Shown piece by piece: positions 1 through 8,772 of a stretch of DNA of 64,000 nucleotides. The stretch covers positions 1,029,141-1,093,140 of the forward strand of contig CALEDQ010000008.1 in assembly GCA_937949615.1 (NCBI GenBank). Reading direction: 5' to 3'. Position numbers and translations under genes: made by a program. Numbering within the stretch: the stretch's first letter is position 1; every line of letters starts with the position of its first letter. This DNA is from an uncultured bacterium. GTDB taxonomy: Bacteria > Muiribacteriota > Ozemobacteria > Ozemobacterales > Ozemobacteraceae. Under the pieces are notes generated by a model. It saw nothing but the letters and a program-made list of their open reading frames with translations, ran no database searches and was not told where the DNA came from.

Positions 1-86
1 GCCACAGTCAGCCACATCGAGAACAGCATCGAGATGAGCAGCATCGTTGAGATGCTCTGTCTCTGGTTGTAAGTCATTGTCATCAT
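1..86 (-). CDS. N-terminus of a membrane or exported protein (partial)
   Basis: Read on the minus strand, an ATG at 86 follows a textbook AGGAGG ribosome site (plus-strand 93-98) and opens a frame that runs off the left edge of the window. The visible 28 residues start MMTMTYNQRQ and continue into a hydrophobic stretch rich in Leu, Ile and Met, consistent with a signal peptide or first membrane helix. A second ATG directly follows the first. The gene has its own promoter (136-164) and lies downstream of a BMP-family binding protein. Too little is visible to name a function. Confidence 0.6.
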   Translation of the reverse strand, partial: MMTMTYNQRQSISTMLLISMLFSMWLTV

Positions 87-135
87 ATAGGTTCCTCCTG
101 CGATACAAGAGCGGTCAGAGTCGAATTATGCTTAG

Positions 136-164
136 ATTATAAGAATCACATGCCAAACCCGCAA
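136..164 (-). promoter_or_regulatory. sigma70-type promoter for the partial gene at the left edge
   Basis: On the minus strand, TTGCGG (164-159) is followed after exactly 17 bases by a perfect TATAAT (141-136). It lies about 50 bases upstream of the ATG at 86, in the gap between two minus-strand genes, so the left-edge gene can be transcribed independently of the BMP gene. Confidence 0.65.
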
Positions 165-198
165 GAGCTGTACACTCGAAATTTCCACTTTTTGCCCG

Positions 199-1176
199 TT
201 ACTTTTGTTCGCTTTCTTTATCGTTCTTGTGAACGAGAAAGTCTTCGATTTCCTTGAGTTTGAGAACCACTTCAGGGGTCATCAGATCGCGGTTGAAACG
301 TGAAAGAACGAGTTCGATGCCGTGATCCTGAAGGCCAAGGGTCCAGATGCCGCCTTCGAAATTGCCAAGACGCAGCACATCGACAGCTTTGATCAAGGCA
401 TTGTCGATACGCTTGACCATGCTGGCCGGAACCTTGCCCGGGGCCGTGCGGCTCTGGTCAGAGTCGACGCCGATCACCATAAAATTGCCGCGGCGCGAAG
501 CCTGAATCAGACCGAGACCGCTCTTGCCGGCAGCATGATAAACGATATCAGCACCTTCTTTGGCGATGTCCATGCCAAGAACCTGTGCCTTGTCGGGCAT
601 ATCGAAAGCTTCGGGGGTGGTGCCGAGGTAACGTGAAATAACCGTGGCTTCAGGTTTGACAAACCTTACACCATTTTTGTAGCCACGTTCGAAACTTGCA
701 ATCACCGGCGAATCCATGCCGCCGAGAAAGCCGACTTTGCCGCTTTTGCTCATCATTGCAGCAAAAGCGCCGGCATAGAACGAGCCCTGCTCTTCGTCAA
801 ACAGTATCGACAGGACATTCGGAACCGTGACGACGGAATCGAGCAGAACGAATTTACTTTCGGGAAATTCCTGGGCGACACGACGCACCGCATCGTTGGC
901 AAAAATACCGACCGCACAGACGAGATCCATGTTGCGTTCGCAGAAATAGCGCAGTGCCGGCTCGATCGAAGTGATGGTGCCCGGCTCGATGACTTCGACG
1001 ATGCAGTCGCCCTCGCGACGCAACTGCAAGACGCCCTCATAGGCCGCATCATTGAACGACTCATCTTTGAGGCCGCCGATCGAAAGAACCAGTCCAACCC
1101 GCAGCATATCAGCCGAAACCGGCATTGACACGACAACCAGAAGCAACAATGCAATGACAAAGAATTTCCGTTTCAC
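199..1176 (-). CDS. BMP family (PnrA/Med-like) extracellular substrate-binding protein
   Basis: A 325-residue protein with a typical signal peptide (MKRKF, then a Leu/Val-rich core ending at VSAD). The mature part has the layout of basic membrane protein/PnrA binding proteins: an N-terminal GLVLSIGGLKDESFNDAAYEG segment, a central GKVGFLGGMDSPVI segment and GVDSDQSR near the end. Family members bind nucleosides or related ligands for ABC importers. No ABC permease or ATPase gene is visible nearby, and there is no lipobox cysteine, so it is probably periplasmic rather than lipid-anchored. It sits 28 bases behind the HD-GYP gene and probably shares its transcript. The ligand is unknown. Confidence 0.85.
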   Translation of the reverse strand: MKRKFFVIALLLLVVVSMPVSADMLRVGLVLSIGGLKDESFNDAAYEGVLQLRREGDCIVEVIEPGTITSIEPALRYFCERNMDLVCAVGIFANDAVRRVAQEFPESKFVLLDSVVTVPNVLSILFDEEQGSFYAGAFAAMMSKSGKVGFLGGMDSPVIASFERGYKNGVRFVKPEATVISRYLGTTPEAFDMPDKAQVLGMDIAKEGADIVYHAAGKSGLGLIQASRRGNFMVIGVDSDQSRTAPGKVPASMVKRIDNALIKAVDVLRLGNFEGGIWTLGLQDHGIELVLSRFNRDLMTPEVVLKLKEIEDFLVHKNDKESEQK

Positions 1177-1204
1177 AAATTCCTCCTGATCAATTTATAT
1201 CTGT

Positions 1205-2149
1205 TCACCAGTCTTCGCTGGTGCCAACCAGAGGCTTGGCTTCAAGAATCCCGAGGCGGCGCAGAACCCTTTCGAGTGCTGCAAGCACTTCGGGGGCATA
1301 CTTGCCGGTTTCACGCCTTATTTCATTATAACTTTCGTGATAAGTGCGTTCGATAGCATAAGGTCGATAATGCGTCATGGCATCAAAAGCATCGGCAACC
1401 GCGATAATCAGAGAGCCGAACGGAATCTCAGCAAATTTGAGACCACGCGGGTAACCGCTGCCATCGATCGCCTCGTGGTGGCTCAAAACGATTTCAGCGA
1501 TCATTTCCATGCCGGGTATTTCGCGGATCATCGCCGACCCAATCAGGGAATGGGCCTCGATTTTTTTGCGGTCATCGGCAGAAAGCGGGCCGGCCATCTC
1601 CAGCAGTTCTTCGGGCAGGCCAACCTTGCCGATATCATGCAACATTGCCGCCAGCTCAAGATCTGCAAGTTCACGCACCGACAGCCCCATTTCACTGCCG
1701 ATTGCGACGCTTAAATTGCGCACTCTGTCCCAGTGACCAACGTGCTCGCGTGACTGGTTTTCTAGAATCTTCATCGTCAGCCCAAGCAGACACTCAAGCC
1801 TGACGAAATCACCGAGCATGCGCAGAGAATCTTCGGCCTGGCGCGGCATTTCCCATGATTCCATGCCGGCTGAGGCAGACATTGGAGCCCTGATACTCAG
1901 CAACCAGGTGGTACCGTTCAGGGCAAACGCTTTCCAGAATCGACCACCGAAGCGGGTGACGCCGGGCTTTGCCAGATCGTCGGGGAAATCGGTAGGCGGC
2001 AGACTGCCGTTGCGGTCGTGGCCGCGCCACACACCACCCCACGGAAACCACAGCTGCAGGTCGCTGCCAATACCTGCCATATTTTCGTCGAGAATGCCGA
2101 GCGCCGTTTTCCAGACGCCGGTAATGCAGCTCAATTCAAGGGGTTTCAT
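1205..2149 (-). CDS. HD-GYP domain phosphodiesterase-like protein
   Basis: I start at the ATG at 2149 (MKPLEL) because GGGAGAAAG lies just upstream; a longer frame starts at 2194 without a good ribosome site. The protein is 314 residues. Residues 1-115 match nothing I recognise. Residues about 125-305 form an HD-GYP domain with LHDIGK at 170-175, a later conserved His, HHE at 224-226 and DGSGYP at 229-234. Such domains hydrolyse cyclic di-GMP or related dinucleotides. No membrane segment or receiver domain is visible, so the N-terminal part is the likely sensor. It is divergent from the tubulin-like gene. Confidence 0.9.
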   Translation of the reverse strand: MKPLELSCITGVWKTALGILDENMAGIGSDLQLWFPWGGVWRGHDRNGSLPPTDFPDDLAKPGVTRFGGRFWKAFALNGTTWLLSIRAPMSASAGMESWEMPRQAEDSLRMLGDFVRLECLLGLTMKILENQSREHVGHWDRVRNLSVAIGSEMGLSVRELADLELAAMLHDIGKVGLPEELLEMAGPLSADDRKKIEAHSLIGSAMIREIPGMEMIAEIVLSHHEAIDGSGYPRGLKFAEIPFGSLIIAVADAFDAMTHYRPYAIERTYHESYNEIRRETGKYAPEVLAALERVLRRLGILEAKPLVGTSEDW

Positions 2150-2204
2150 AGCTTTCTCCCGCGGTTGTGAAAGATAAGTCTGTGCGTATGACAATAACGA
2201 TTTC

Positions 2205-2233
2205 AGTATAACAGATTGCCGGGGTCAGGTAAA
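2205..2233 (-). promoter_or_regulatory. promoter for the HD-GYP gene, interleaved with a divergent promoter
   Basis: On the minus strand, TTTACC (2233-2228) is followed after 17 bases by TATACT (2210-2205), about 55 bases before the HD-GYP start. Its -35 box lies inside the spacer of the plus-strand promoter at 2216-2244. Confidence 0.55.
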
Positions 2234-2244
2234 ATTGTTATACT
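2216..2244 (+). promoter_or_regulatory. promoter for the tubulin-like gene
   Basis: TTGCCG (2216-2221), a 17-base spacer and TATACT (2239-2244), placing transcription start near 2251, about 26 bases before the ATG. It overlaps the divergent HD-GYP promoter, so two polymerases could not occupy both at once. Confidence 0.6.
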
Positions 2245-2276
2245 GCCAGAAATCATTCTCTTGGGGGAGCGTCTTA

Positions 2277-5200
2277 ATGAGCACAAACTACGAAAACCGC
2301 ATTGCACTCAACCCGGCCCTGATAGTCGGTCTGGGGGGTACAGGCAAAAAGTCGCTGATCAACTTTAAAGAGGCTTTTCTCAACAGCCCCCAGATTAAAA
2401 AGGCATACGCCATCTCCGGAAAAGGCGAACCGGCACTGCCTGATTTCATCGATCTTCTCTGCATCGATACCGATATTTTCGACGCGAGCGCGCCCGAAGA
2501 TAATGCCAAAACCGGCACCAAGCTCACCGAAAGCGAATATCACCAGATCAATATTCAGAATGCCGGTCAGATTACCGGCAACCTCGACTCCGACACCTAC
2601 GGTTACCTTTATGAATGGTTCCCGCAGAAACTGCAGCATCACATCGGCCAGATAAGCCAGGGCGCCCACCAGTTCAGATTCACCGGCCGCTTCGGCGTGT
2701 TTGTCGATATTCAGAAGATTTTTCAGCAGATCAAGGCCAAAATGAGCAAAATCATGGCCCGCAGCAATGTCAACCAGGATGACATCATCGTGCCTCTGAC
2801 CAACAAGCAGGGCCAGATTCTCACCCCGGAATTCTACGTCGTCGGCTCACTGTGCGGCGGCTCGGGTGCCGGCATGTTCCTCGACATGGCCTACCTGCTC
2901 AAAATGGCTTATTATCAGCTTTCCGGTGGCAAGGGCAAACCGACCATCGTCGGCATTCAGCTTACTCCAGAAGCATTTACCCAGATATCGATCGACCCGA
3001 ACGTCAATTCGACCGGTCGCATCGAGGGCAACGGCTATGCCTCGCTCGTCGAAACCTTCTACTTCATGAACAAAGAGAAGTTTCCGCCGACCCGCACTGC
3101 CAAAGACATCATCAGTCAGGACCGCCGCAACAAGTTCATGGTCAACTACGGCCCGATCGGCAAGAGCCATGATGCCACCACCTACGGCAGTATCAGCGAA
3201 GAGCCGCCGTTCGACCAGTGCTACCTGCTTGGCACCAGCAACCAGGACGATATTCCGACCTATTACAGCATCGCTTCTGAACTGATTTTCACCAAACTGG
3301 CCACCCAGCTGCGTCAGGCCCAGAACTCGATGCTCGACAACGCCTCGCAGATTCTTGGCCAGAACAGTTCAGACCTTGAAGGCAAACAGCTCAAATGTTT
3401 CAGCTCAGCCGGTTTCAAGAGCTTCTACTACCCGCTCGACGTCATCAGAGACCTTTATACCTATAAACTGTCGATGGATGTCACCTACTGGCTCAAACTT
3501 TCGGTTGACCGCATCCTCATCGACTCGATGGTGCAGGAATTCGCCGAAAACAACCCGACGAAAATCGACCTGACACCAGAAGGTCTGTTCATGATGACCA
3601 AAGAGATCATCGACCGCAAGCAATACTGGGACAACCCGATGTTCCATACGCTGCGCACCGTCAACAAGCAGAAGGAAGGCGAATCGGCCTCGGCATTCAT
3701 TCTGCGCCAGATCGACGAAATGAACTCGAATCGCGTCAAAAAAGACGAGATTCGCGCCAAAGTCAGGGTCAACTTTGAACAGAAGGCGATTCAGGCCGGT
3801 GAACACCTGCTCGAAAAGGTCGTCGAGATCATCAACAATCCTGATCTTGGTGCCCACATCGCCATCGACTTTCTCAACGCCTTCGAAAAGTATCTCACCC
3901 GCTATCCGCGCGAAATTCTCTCTCGTAAAGTCCAGGAAATCAAGGGCAAACTCGATAAAGAACAGCGCGAATACCGCGAAATCGCCAACCGTCTCAAAGA
4001 AAAGCTCAGCGGCTTTGCCGGTCTTGGCGGCAAACTGATGGAACTCGGCACCGTGTTGCGCATGACCGACATCAACGACGAACGCGACAAGCTGATGAAG
4101 GAAGCCAAAGAAGCCGTCGACATGGAATACGAAATGTTCTGCATTTCGTGCGGCGAAGATTTCCTGAAGTATCTAAATGTGCAGGCGCAGTCGATTCGCA
4201 AGCAGGTCGAAGTATTCTCGAGCAAGCTGGCGCAGATTTCCAAGGACGGCATGATCGAGCGTCAGTATGAACAGTGCCTCGACCGCATCAAGCCCTATTC
4301 AAAAGTTCAGGATTTCATCAGAACCTATATCTTCGAAGAACGCGATATCGAACCTTTCTACAAATACCTGCTCGGCGACCTGTCGAACAACGACATCGAA
4401 GGCGATTTTCTCGTTAAAATCAACCTCAAAGAAAACTGGGAAAAATTCACCAACCCCGAAAGCAGCTCACTCGAAAAAGAGATTGTCAAATACTGCCGCA
4501 GCATTATCGAACGGCGCCTGTTCGGCGGCATCGAAGATTTCATCCACTGGAAGGACTCAGTGCGCAAAGGATTCAAGAAGAGCCTTGTCGAAAGCATGAT
4601 GAATCAGTCGACACCGCTGATCACGATGAACGACCGCGGTAACAACCAGCCGCAGCGCATGAACATCGTCACCCTCGGCATTTCTGACGAAAACAGCAAA
4701 CTTTCAGAAGAGATCAAAGACGCGCTGCGCAAGGGTGACATCGGCGTCACCGTCGCCCCGACCCGCAACCCCTACGAAATCAGCCTGCTGCAGACCCTGC
4801 ACGGTATCGCGCCCTACAACATCAGCGCCATAACCCAGTGGCACAATCTCTACCGTCAGAATAATGCCAAGATCAACTGCCATGCGATTCTCACCAATGA
4901 CGCCTACCCGGTGCTGTGGTCGAGCTATGGCCTGATTCCGGCCAAAAAACTCGAAGAGCATTACATGGTCTATCTGCTGCTGCGCTATGAACTGATTGCC
5001 GACAACATTCAGAAAAAATACGGCATCGAATACAATGATGAACTGGTACAGTATGAGCTCTGGTATCAGCAGGACAAACCCCAGCCGATCGGCCGCACCA
5101 TCACCCAGCTGTTCGATTACCTGAAGAACAACACCATGGGTATCTACCTGATCAGAAGCGTTTATAACGAATACTGGAAATCGCTGCCGTTCCCGAAACA

Positions 5201-5429
5201 GCGCGAAGTCATCACCAAATATCTGCCGATCATGACCGACAAGGTTAAAAAGCTTGAAGACGCGATCGAAGAAGAAATCAAGAAAAACCACGAAGTCAGC
5301 GCTTCCAGTGACGAACTGCTGTCGATCAAACGTGGTATTCTGCGCATCCTGCAGGATTACAACGAGCAGTTCAACCACATTCTCAGTCAGCGCCCCTCCG
5401 GCACTATCGAGGGCGAAGTGGCAAAATAA
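2277..5429 (+). CDS. large tubulin/FtsZ-like GTPase (Tubulin_2-like)
   Basis: The start at 2277 (MSTNYENR) is chosen for its GGGGGAG ribosome site; a frame extension to 2235 lacks one. The protein has 1050 residues. Two glycine motifs mark the tubulin/FtsZ nucleotide fold: VGLGGTGKK at 17-25 and a signature loop CGGSGAGMF at 193-201, the counterpart of GGGTGTG. A helical, charged region at about 540-600 looks like a coiled coil. It is far longer than FtsZ (about 380), with a long C-terminal part of unknown role. Large bacterial FtsZ-like families have been described as neighbours of vWA-domain genes, and a membrane vWA gene lies 4.4 kb downstream. A role in a filament or membrane-associated assembly is inference. 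Confidence 0.75.
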   Translation: MSTNYENRIALNPALIVGLGGTGKKSLINFKEAFLNSPQIKKAYAISGKGEPALPDFIDLLCIDTDIFDASAPEDNAKTGTKLTESEYHQINIQNAGQITGNLDSDTYGYLYEWFPQKLQHHIGQISQGAHQFRFTGRFGVFVDIQKIFQQIKAKMSKIMARSNVNQDDIIVPLTNKQGQILTPEFYVVGSLCGGSGAGMFLDMAYLLKMAYYQLSGGKGKPTIVGIQLTPEAFTQISIDPNVNSTGRIEGNGYASLVETFYFMNKEKFPPTRTAKDIISQDRRNKFMVNYGPIGKSHDATTYGSISEEPPFDQCYLLGTSNQDDIPTYYSIASELIFTKLATQLRQAQNSMLDNASQILGQNSSDLEGKQLKCFSSAGFKSFYYPLDVIRDLYTYKLSMDVTYWLKLSVDRILIDSMVQEFAENNPTKIDLTPEGLFMMTKEIIDRKQYWDNPMFHTLRTVNKQKEGESASAFILRQIDEMNSNRVKKDEIRAKVRVNFEQKAIQAGEHLLEKVVEIINNPDLGAHIAIDFLNAFEKYLTRYPREILSRKVQEIKGKLDKEQREYREIANRLKEKLSGFAGLGGKLMELGTVLRMTDINDERDKLMKEAKEAVDMEYEMFCISCGEDFLKYLNVQAQSIRKQVEVFSSKLAQISKDGMIERQYEQCLDRIKPYSKVQDFIRTYIFEERDIEPFYKYLLGDLSNNDIEGDFLVKINLKENWEKFTNPESSSLEKEIVKYCRSIIERRLFGGIEDFIHWKDSVRKGFKKSLVESMMNQSTPLITMNDRGNNQPQRMNIVTLGISDENSKLSEEIKDALRKGDIGVTVAPTRNPYEISLLQTLHGIAPYNISAITQWHNLYRQNNAKINCHAILTNDAYPVLWSSYGLIPAKKLEEHYMVYLLLRYELIADNIQKKYGIEYNDELVQYELWYQQDKPQPIGRTITQLFDYLKNNTMGIYLIRSVYNEYWKSLPFPKQREVITKYLPIMTDKVKKLEDAIEEEIKKNHEVSASSDELLSIKRGILRILQDYNEQFNHILSQRPSGTIEGEVAK

Positions 5430-5444
5430 GCCAGAAACAATTGA

Positions 5445-5472
5445 AGCGGCAGAGAGCATCTGCCGCTTTTTT
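5445..5472 (+). terminator. intrinsic terminator after the tubulin-like gene
   Basis: A 9-bp perfect stem, AGCGGCAGA/TCTGCCGCT with loop GAGCA, is followed by a run of T. It ends 23 bases before the coiled-coil gene, so it should reduce but may not abolish read-through. Confidence 0.8.
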
Positions 5473-5495
5473 CGTGAAAGAGGTTTTCTGAGTAA

Positions 5496-6035
5496 ATGAA
5501 AGTTGCAAAAAAAGCGGGCGGACAGAATCCTCAGGCCGAAATTCGTGACCTGCAGCGCACCGTAATCGAACTGCGCAGCGAACTCGAAAGACGGCAGATG
5601 ATGATCGATGATGCTGTCCAGGCCGCCAAAAGAGATTCTGCCCTCGAAATTGGACAGCTCAAGGCAACCATCGGCGAATTGCGCAACGAACTCGAGCGCC
5701 TCGGCATTCAGCGCGATCAGGAAGTGCAGCGTGCCCTCTCCAGCCGTCAAGATGAAATTACTCAGTTACAAAAGCATATAGAAGGACTGCGTTCGAAACT
5801 TGAAGGAGCTTTCAGCGAAAAGGATGCGGCAGTTCAGGCAGTACACGTCAGCTACACCGGTGAAATACAGCAATTGAGGGCGATGGCCGGCAAATTGCGT
5901 GAAGAACTTGAATCAAGCAGGGCTGAAAGAGAGAATGCCGTTCATAAAGCCGGCATGCAGACAAAAAATGAGATTACCCAGTTGCACGAAATAATACAGG
6001 CAATGCGCCTGGAAATGGAACGGCTGAAAGCCTGA
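5496..6035 (+). CDS. coiled-coil protein of 36-residue repeats
   Basis: A 179-residue protein that is almost wholly helical coiled coil. After a 14-residue leader (MKVAKKAGG...) it consists of four exact-length 36-residue repeats (15-50, 51-86, 87-122, 123-158) and a 21-residue partial fifth. Each repeat opens with a consensus EIxQLxxxIxxLRxELE and ends with a less conserved charged/Ala segment. There is no signal peptide or membrane segment, so it should be cytoplasmic. It lies between the tubulin-like gene and the cyclase, 23 bases before the latter, and is probably co-transcribed with it. Function is unknown; a scaffold or spacer role fits the structure. Upstream AGAGG is a weak, distant ribosome site. 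Confidence 0.8.
   Translation: MKVAKKAGGQNPQAEIRDLQRTVIELRSELERRQMMIDDAVQAAKRDSALEIGQLKATIGELRNELERLGIQRDQEVQRALSSRQDEITQLQKHIEGLRSKLEGAFSEKDAAVQAVHVSYTGEIQQLRAMAGKLREELESSRAERENAVHKAGMQTKNEITQLHEIIQAMRLEMERLKA
5538..6032 (+). repeat. 108-bp in-frame tandem repeats (4.6 copies)
   Basis: Units begin at 5538, 5646, 5754, 5862 and 5970 with no insertion or deletion between them. They encode the 36-residue coiled-coil repeat. The copies are diverged at nucleotide level, so this is an old internal duplication held in register. Confidence 0.8.
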
Positions 6036-6058
6036 GAGGCATTTCAAAGGACAATCAG

Positions 6059-8374
6059 ATGGCGAAAAAACAGGAAAAGGCTCTCGAAAAATCTGGTAAA
6101 GCGGCGGCCAGCAGTCCCGCAACCATCATCAGAAACCAGAAAAAGCGACTGGCAGAGGCAGAACTGCTTCTCGGCATCTCAAAACACATGTCGGCAATGA
6201 ATTCGCTCGACGCGGTTCTCAAAATTCTTGTGGAAACTGCAACTTCGAAGCTCAATGCCGAACGCGGCTCACTTTTTCTGATTGACCGCAATACCAACGA
6301 GCTTTATTCGCGTGTCGCCATGGGCAACTTCATGCGCGAAATCCGCATTCTCAACACCAGCGGGGTTGCCGGGTATGTATTTACCAAAGGCGAAGGGGTA
6401 ATAATACCCGACGCCTATGCCGACCCGCGCTTCAACCGCAATATCGATGAACAGACCGGGTTTGTGACCCGCAACATTCTCTGCGTGCCAATCAAGACCG
6501 CCAGGGGCGAAACGATGGCGGTCGCACAGGTTCTCAACAAGAAAAAGGGCCGATTCAACCAGCAGGACCTGCGCCTGCTGCAGGCGATGATGGAACAGGG
6601 AGCCATGGCCCTGCAGAGTTTGCAGTTTATCGAACAGATGGAAACCATTCGCAAGCAGGAGCTTGAATTCATCAATGTTGTCTCAGAGATGACCTCTGAC
6701 ATCAAACTGGGTTCGCTGCTGCAGAACGTCATGGCCGAAGCGACACGCATGCTCAACGCCGAACGCTCGACCCTGTTTCTGCATGACGAAAAAACCAACG
6801 AGCTCTGGTCAGAAGTCGGACAGGGTCTCGAATCGGCCCAGATCAGGCTGCCAAGCCATGTCGGTATTGCCGGCGCAGTTTTTCAGTCGAGCCGCACCAT
6901 CAATATTCCCTACGCTTACGCTGATCTTCGTTTCAATCCGTCATTCGACAAGAAAACCGGCTTTTTTACCCGCTCGATCCTCTGTGTGCCGGTAATCAAC
7001 AAGAATGGCCGCACCATCGGTGTCACCCAGGTATTGAACAAACACGGCGGCCCGTTCACCCATGAAGATGAAGCCCGTCTGCGCGCGTTTACCGCTCAGG
7101 TGTCGATTGCTCTCGAAAACGCAAAACTCTTCGCCGACGTTCAGGCAATGAAGAATTACAACGAAGCAATGCTCGAATCGATGTCAAACGGACTGATCAC
7201 TCTCGATGCCGCCGGGAAAATTGCCACCTGCAATGCCGCCTGCGCGAGAATTCTCAGAACCTCCGGTCCGACAATCCTGAACCGGCCAGCTTCAGAACTG
7301 TTTGCGGGCGAAAATCAGTGGGTAATGGAAAAGCTGCAGCTGGTAATGGAAACTCAGCAGCAGCAGACGGTCGTCGACGCCCCGCTGAGAATCCAGGAAG
7401 AAAGACTGTCGGTTAACCTTACGGTACAGCCGCTGCTCAACATTGACCAGAAACGTATCGGTTCGATGATTGTCATCGAAGATATCAGCACCGAAAAGCG
7501 TCTAAAATCAACAATGTCACGCTACATGGACCCGGCAATCGCCGACCGCCTGCTGGCAACCGGTACAGAAATCCTGGGCGGCACCAGCGTCGAATGTACC
7601 GTTTTATTTGCTGACGTAAGAGGGTTTACGACGCTGACCGAGCAACTCGGCCCACAGGGTACAGTTGCCTTGCTCAATGAATATTTCACCCTGATGGTCG
7701 ATTGTATTCAGCATGAGAGCGGCATGCTCGATAAGTTCATCGGCGACGCGATCATGGCGGCTTTCGGCATACCGGTCGCACATGAAGACGATGCGGATAA
7801 GGCTGTTCGGGCAGCGATCTCGATGATCGAAACTCTCAACAAATGGAATCTACAGCGAACCACTGATGGCCGTCTGCCGGTAAATATCGGCATCGGGCTC
7901 AACACTGACACAGTGGTTTCAGGGAACATCGGTTCGAGCAAGCGCATGGACTTTACGATTATCGGCGACGGCGTCAATCTGGCCGCCCGCCTTGAGTCTG
8001 CCTGTAAACAATACGGATCGAAGATTCTCATCAGCGAATTCACAATGCGCAAGCTGAAAAGCACCTATCGCCTGCGCGAAATCGACCTGGTGGTGGTCAA
8101 GGGCAAAACCAGACCAGTCGCTATTTACGAGGTGCTTTCATACCATACCCGAGAAAGTTTCCCTGGTATTGGCGAGGTAATGGGTCTTTTCAAAGACGGC
8201 CTGGCGGCGTATCGCGCCCGCAAATGGGATATCGCAATCAAGCTGTTCAGTGATTGTCTGGCAATTAATCCAAACGACAAACCCAGCAAAATTTATATTG
8301 AACGAGCTCAATTTCTCAGACAAACCCCTCCGCCAGACGACTGGGCCGGGGTCTGGATCATGGAATCGAAGTAG
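6059..8374 (+). CDS. GAF-GAF-PAS class III adenylate cyclase
   Basis: A 771-residue soluble cyclase with an AAGGA ribosome site. Domain order: GAF1 about 45-195, GAF2 about 215-358 (each with an NK...F...D motif near its end, as in cyclic-nucleotide-binding GAF domains), a PAS-like domain about 365-480, a cyclase domain about 510-695 and a C-terminal TPR-like helix pair about 705-755. The active site is complete: metal ligands D519 (FADVRGFT) and D563 (DKFIGDAI), adenine-site K559 and T633, and transition-state N640 and R644 (VNLAARLE). It should therefore act alone as a homodimer making cAMP, unlike the pair at 55700-61302. The arrangement resembles cyanobacterial CyaB1/CyaB2. Confidence 0.92.
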   Translation: MAKKQEKALEKSGKAAASSPATIIRNQKKRLAEAELLLGISKHMSAMNSLDAVLKILVETATSKLNAERGSLFLIDRNTNELYSRVAMGNFMREIRILNTSGVAGYVFTKGEGVIIPDAYADPRFNRNIDEQTGFVTRNILCVPIKTARGETMAVAQVLNKKKGRFNQQDLRLLQAMMEQGAMALQSLQFIEQMETIRKQELEFINVVSEMTSDIKLGSLLQNVMAEATRMLNAERSTLFLHDEKTNELWSEVGQGLESAQIRLPSHVGIAGAVFQSSRTINIPYAYADLRFNPSFDKKTGFFTRSILCVPVINKNGRTIGVTQVLNKHGGPFTHEDEARLRAFTAQVSIALENAKLFADVQAMKNYNEAMLESMSNGLITLDAAGKIATCNAACARILRTSGPTILNRPASELFAGENQWVMEKLQLVMETQQQQTVVDAPLRIQEERLSVNLTVQPLLNIDQKRIGSMIVIEDISTEKRLKSTMSRYMDPAIADRLLATGTEILGGTSVECTVLFADVRGFTTLTEQLGPQGTVALLNEYFTLMVDCIQHESGMLDKFIGDAIMAAFGIPVAHEDDADKAVRAAISMIETLNKWNLQRTTDGRLPVNIGIGLNTDTVVSGNIGSSKRMDFTIIGDGVNLAARLESACKQYGSKILISEFTMRKLKSTYRLREIDLVVVKGKTRPVAIYEVLSYHTRESFPGIGEVMGLFKDGLAAYRARKWDIAIKLFSDCLAINPNDKPSKIYIERAQFLRQTPPPDDWAGVWIMESK

Positions 8375-8600
8375 AATAAAGGGCGAGCTCATACCCAACG
8401 CCCCAGAAAAACAACACAGCTGTTAACAGATATATAAAGACATAAAACCAGTAGTAAGCTGGTTTCTTTACGCGAAGATACCTCCGGTATTCAATACTGT
8501 TACGGCCGGTTACCAGAGCATGAATTAAAAGCCCCGCATGGAAAAAACCGAACAGGGCAAAATAAAGAATATAATAAAAATGTTCGCTGAAAATTTTCAC
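8358..8600 (-). CDS. small two-helix membrane protein, unknown function
   Basis: An 80-residue frame from a GTG at 8600, with two clear hydrophobic segments (about 9-30 and 46-70) separated by a basic loop (RRYLRVKK) and rich in Tyr and Phe. The 3' end overlaps the convergent cyclase stop by 17 bases. The ribosome site is poor and there is no internal ATG alternative. The strong membrane topology makes it more than a chance frame, but it matches no family I know. Confidence 0.55.
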   Translation of the reverse strand: MKIFSEHFYYILYFALFGFFHAGLLIHALVTGRNSIEYRRYLRVKKPAYYWFYVFIYLLTAVLFFWGVGYELALYSTSIP

Positions 8601-8681
8601 TCTGCTTTGATTATAACTGCTTTCCGACGAATTCAGCCATGAATTTTCAGCAGGCAGATTTTAGCCTGAATGCAATAAAAC

Positions 8682-8710
8682 TTGATTTTCTGAAAACTTT
8701 GCAGTAGTGT
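8682..8710 (+). promoter_or_regulatory. possible promoter of the Ala/Pro-rich lipoprotein gene
   Basis: TTGATT (8682-8687), 17 bases, then TAGTGT (8705-8710), a weak -10. It is placed 63 bases before the ATG at 8773. Confidence 0.35.
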
Positions 8711-8772
8711 ACACGCCTAATCGTTTACAACGAAAACGACTGAACTTATCGTTCTTGTTCAAGGAGAAAAAT

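Larger units (their letters stand above)
2204..2245. repeat. 9-bp inverted repeat covering two opposed -10 boxes
   Basis: CAGTATAAC (2204-2212) and GTTATACTG (2237-2245) are perfect inverted copies. Each contains the -10 hexamer of one of the two divergent promoters, so the symmetry reflects the interleaved promoters and might also bind a symmetric regulator. Confidence 0.75.

Noticed and set aside
4704..5750. A 348-codon minus-strand open frame across the tubulin-like gene end
   Set aside because: It is antisense to a clearly coding region and a terminator, with no recognisable motifs or ribosome site; it is a by-product of the codon bias on the other strand.
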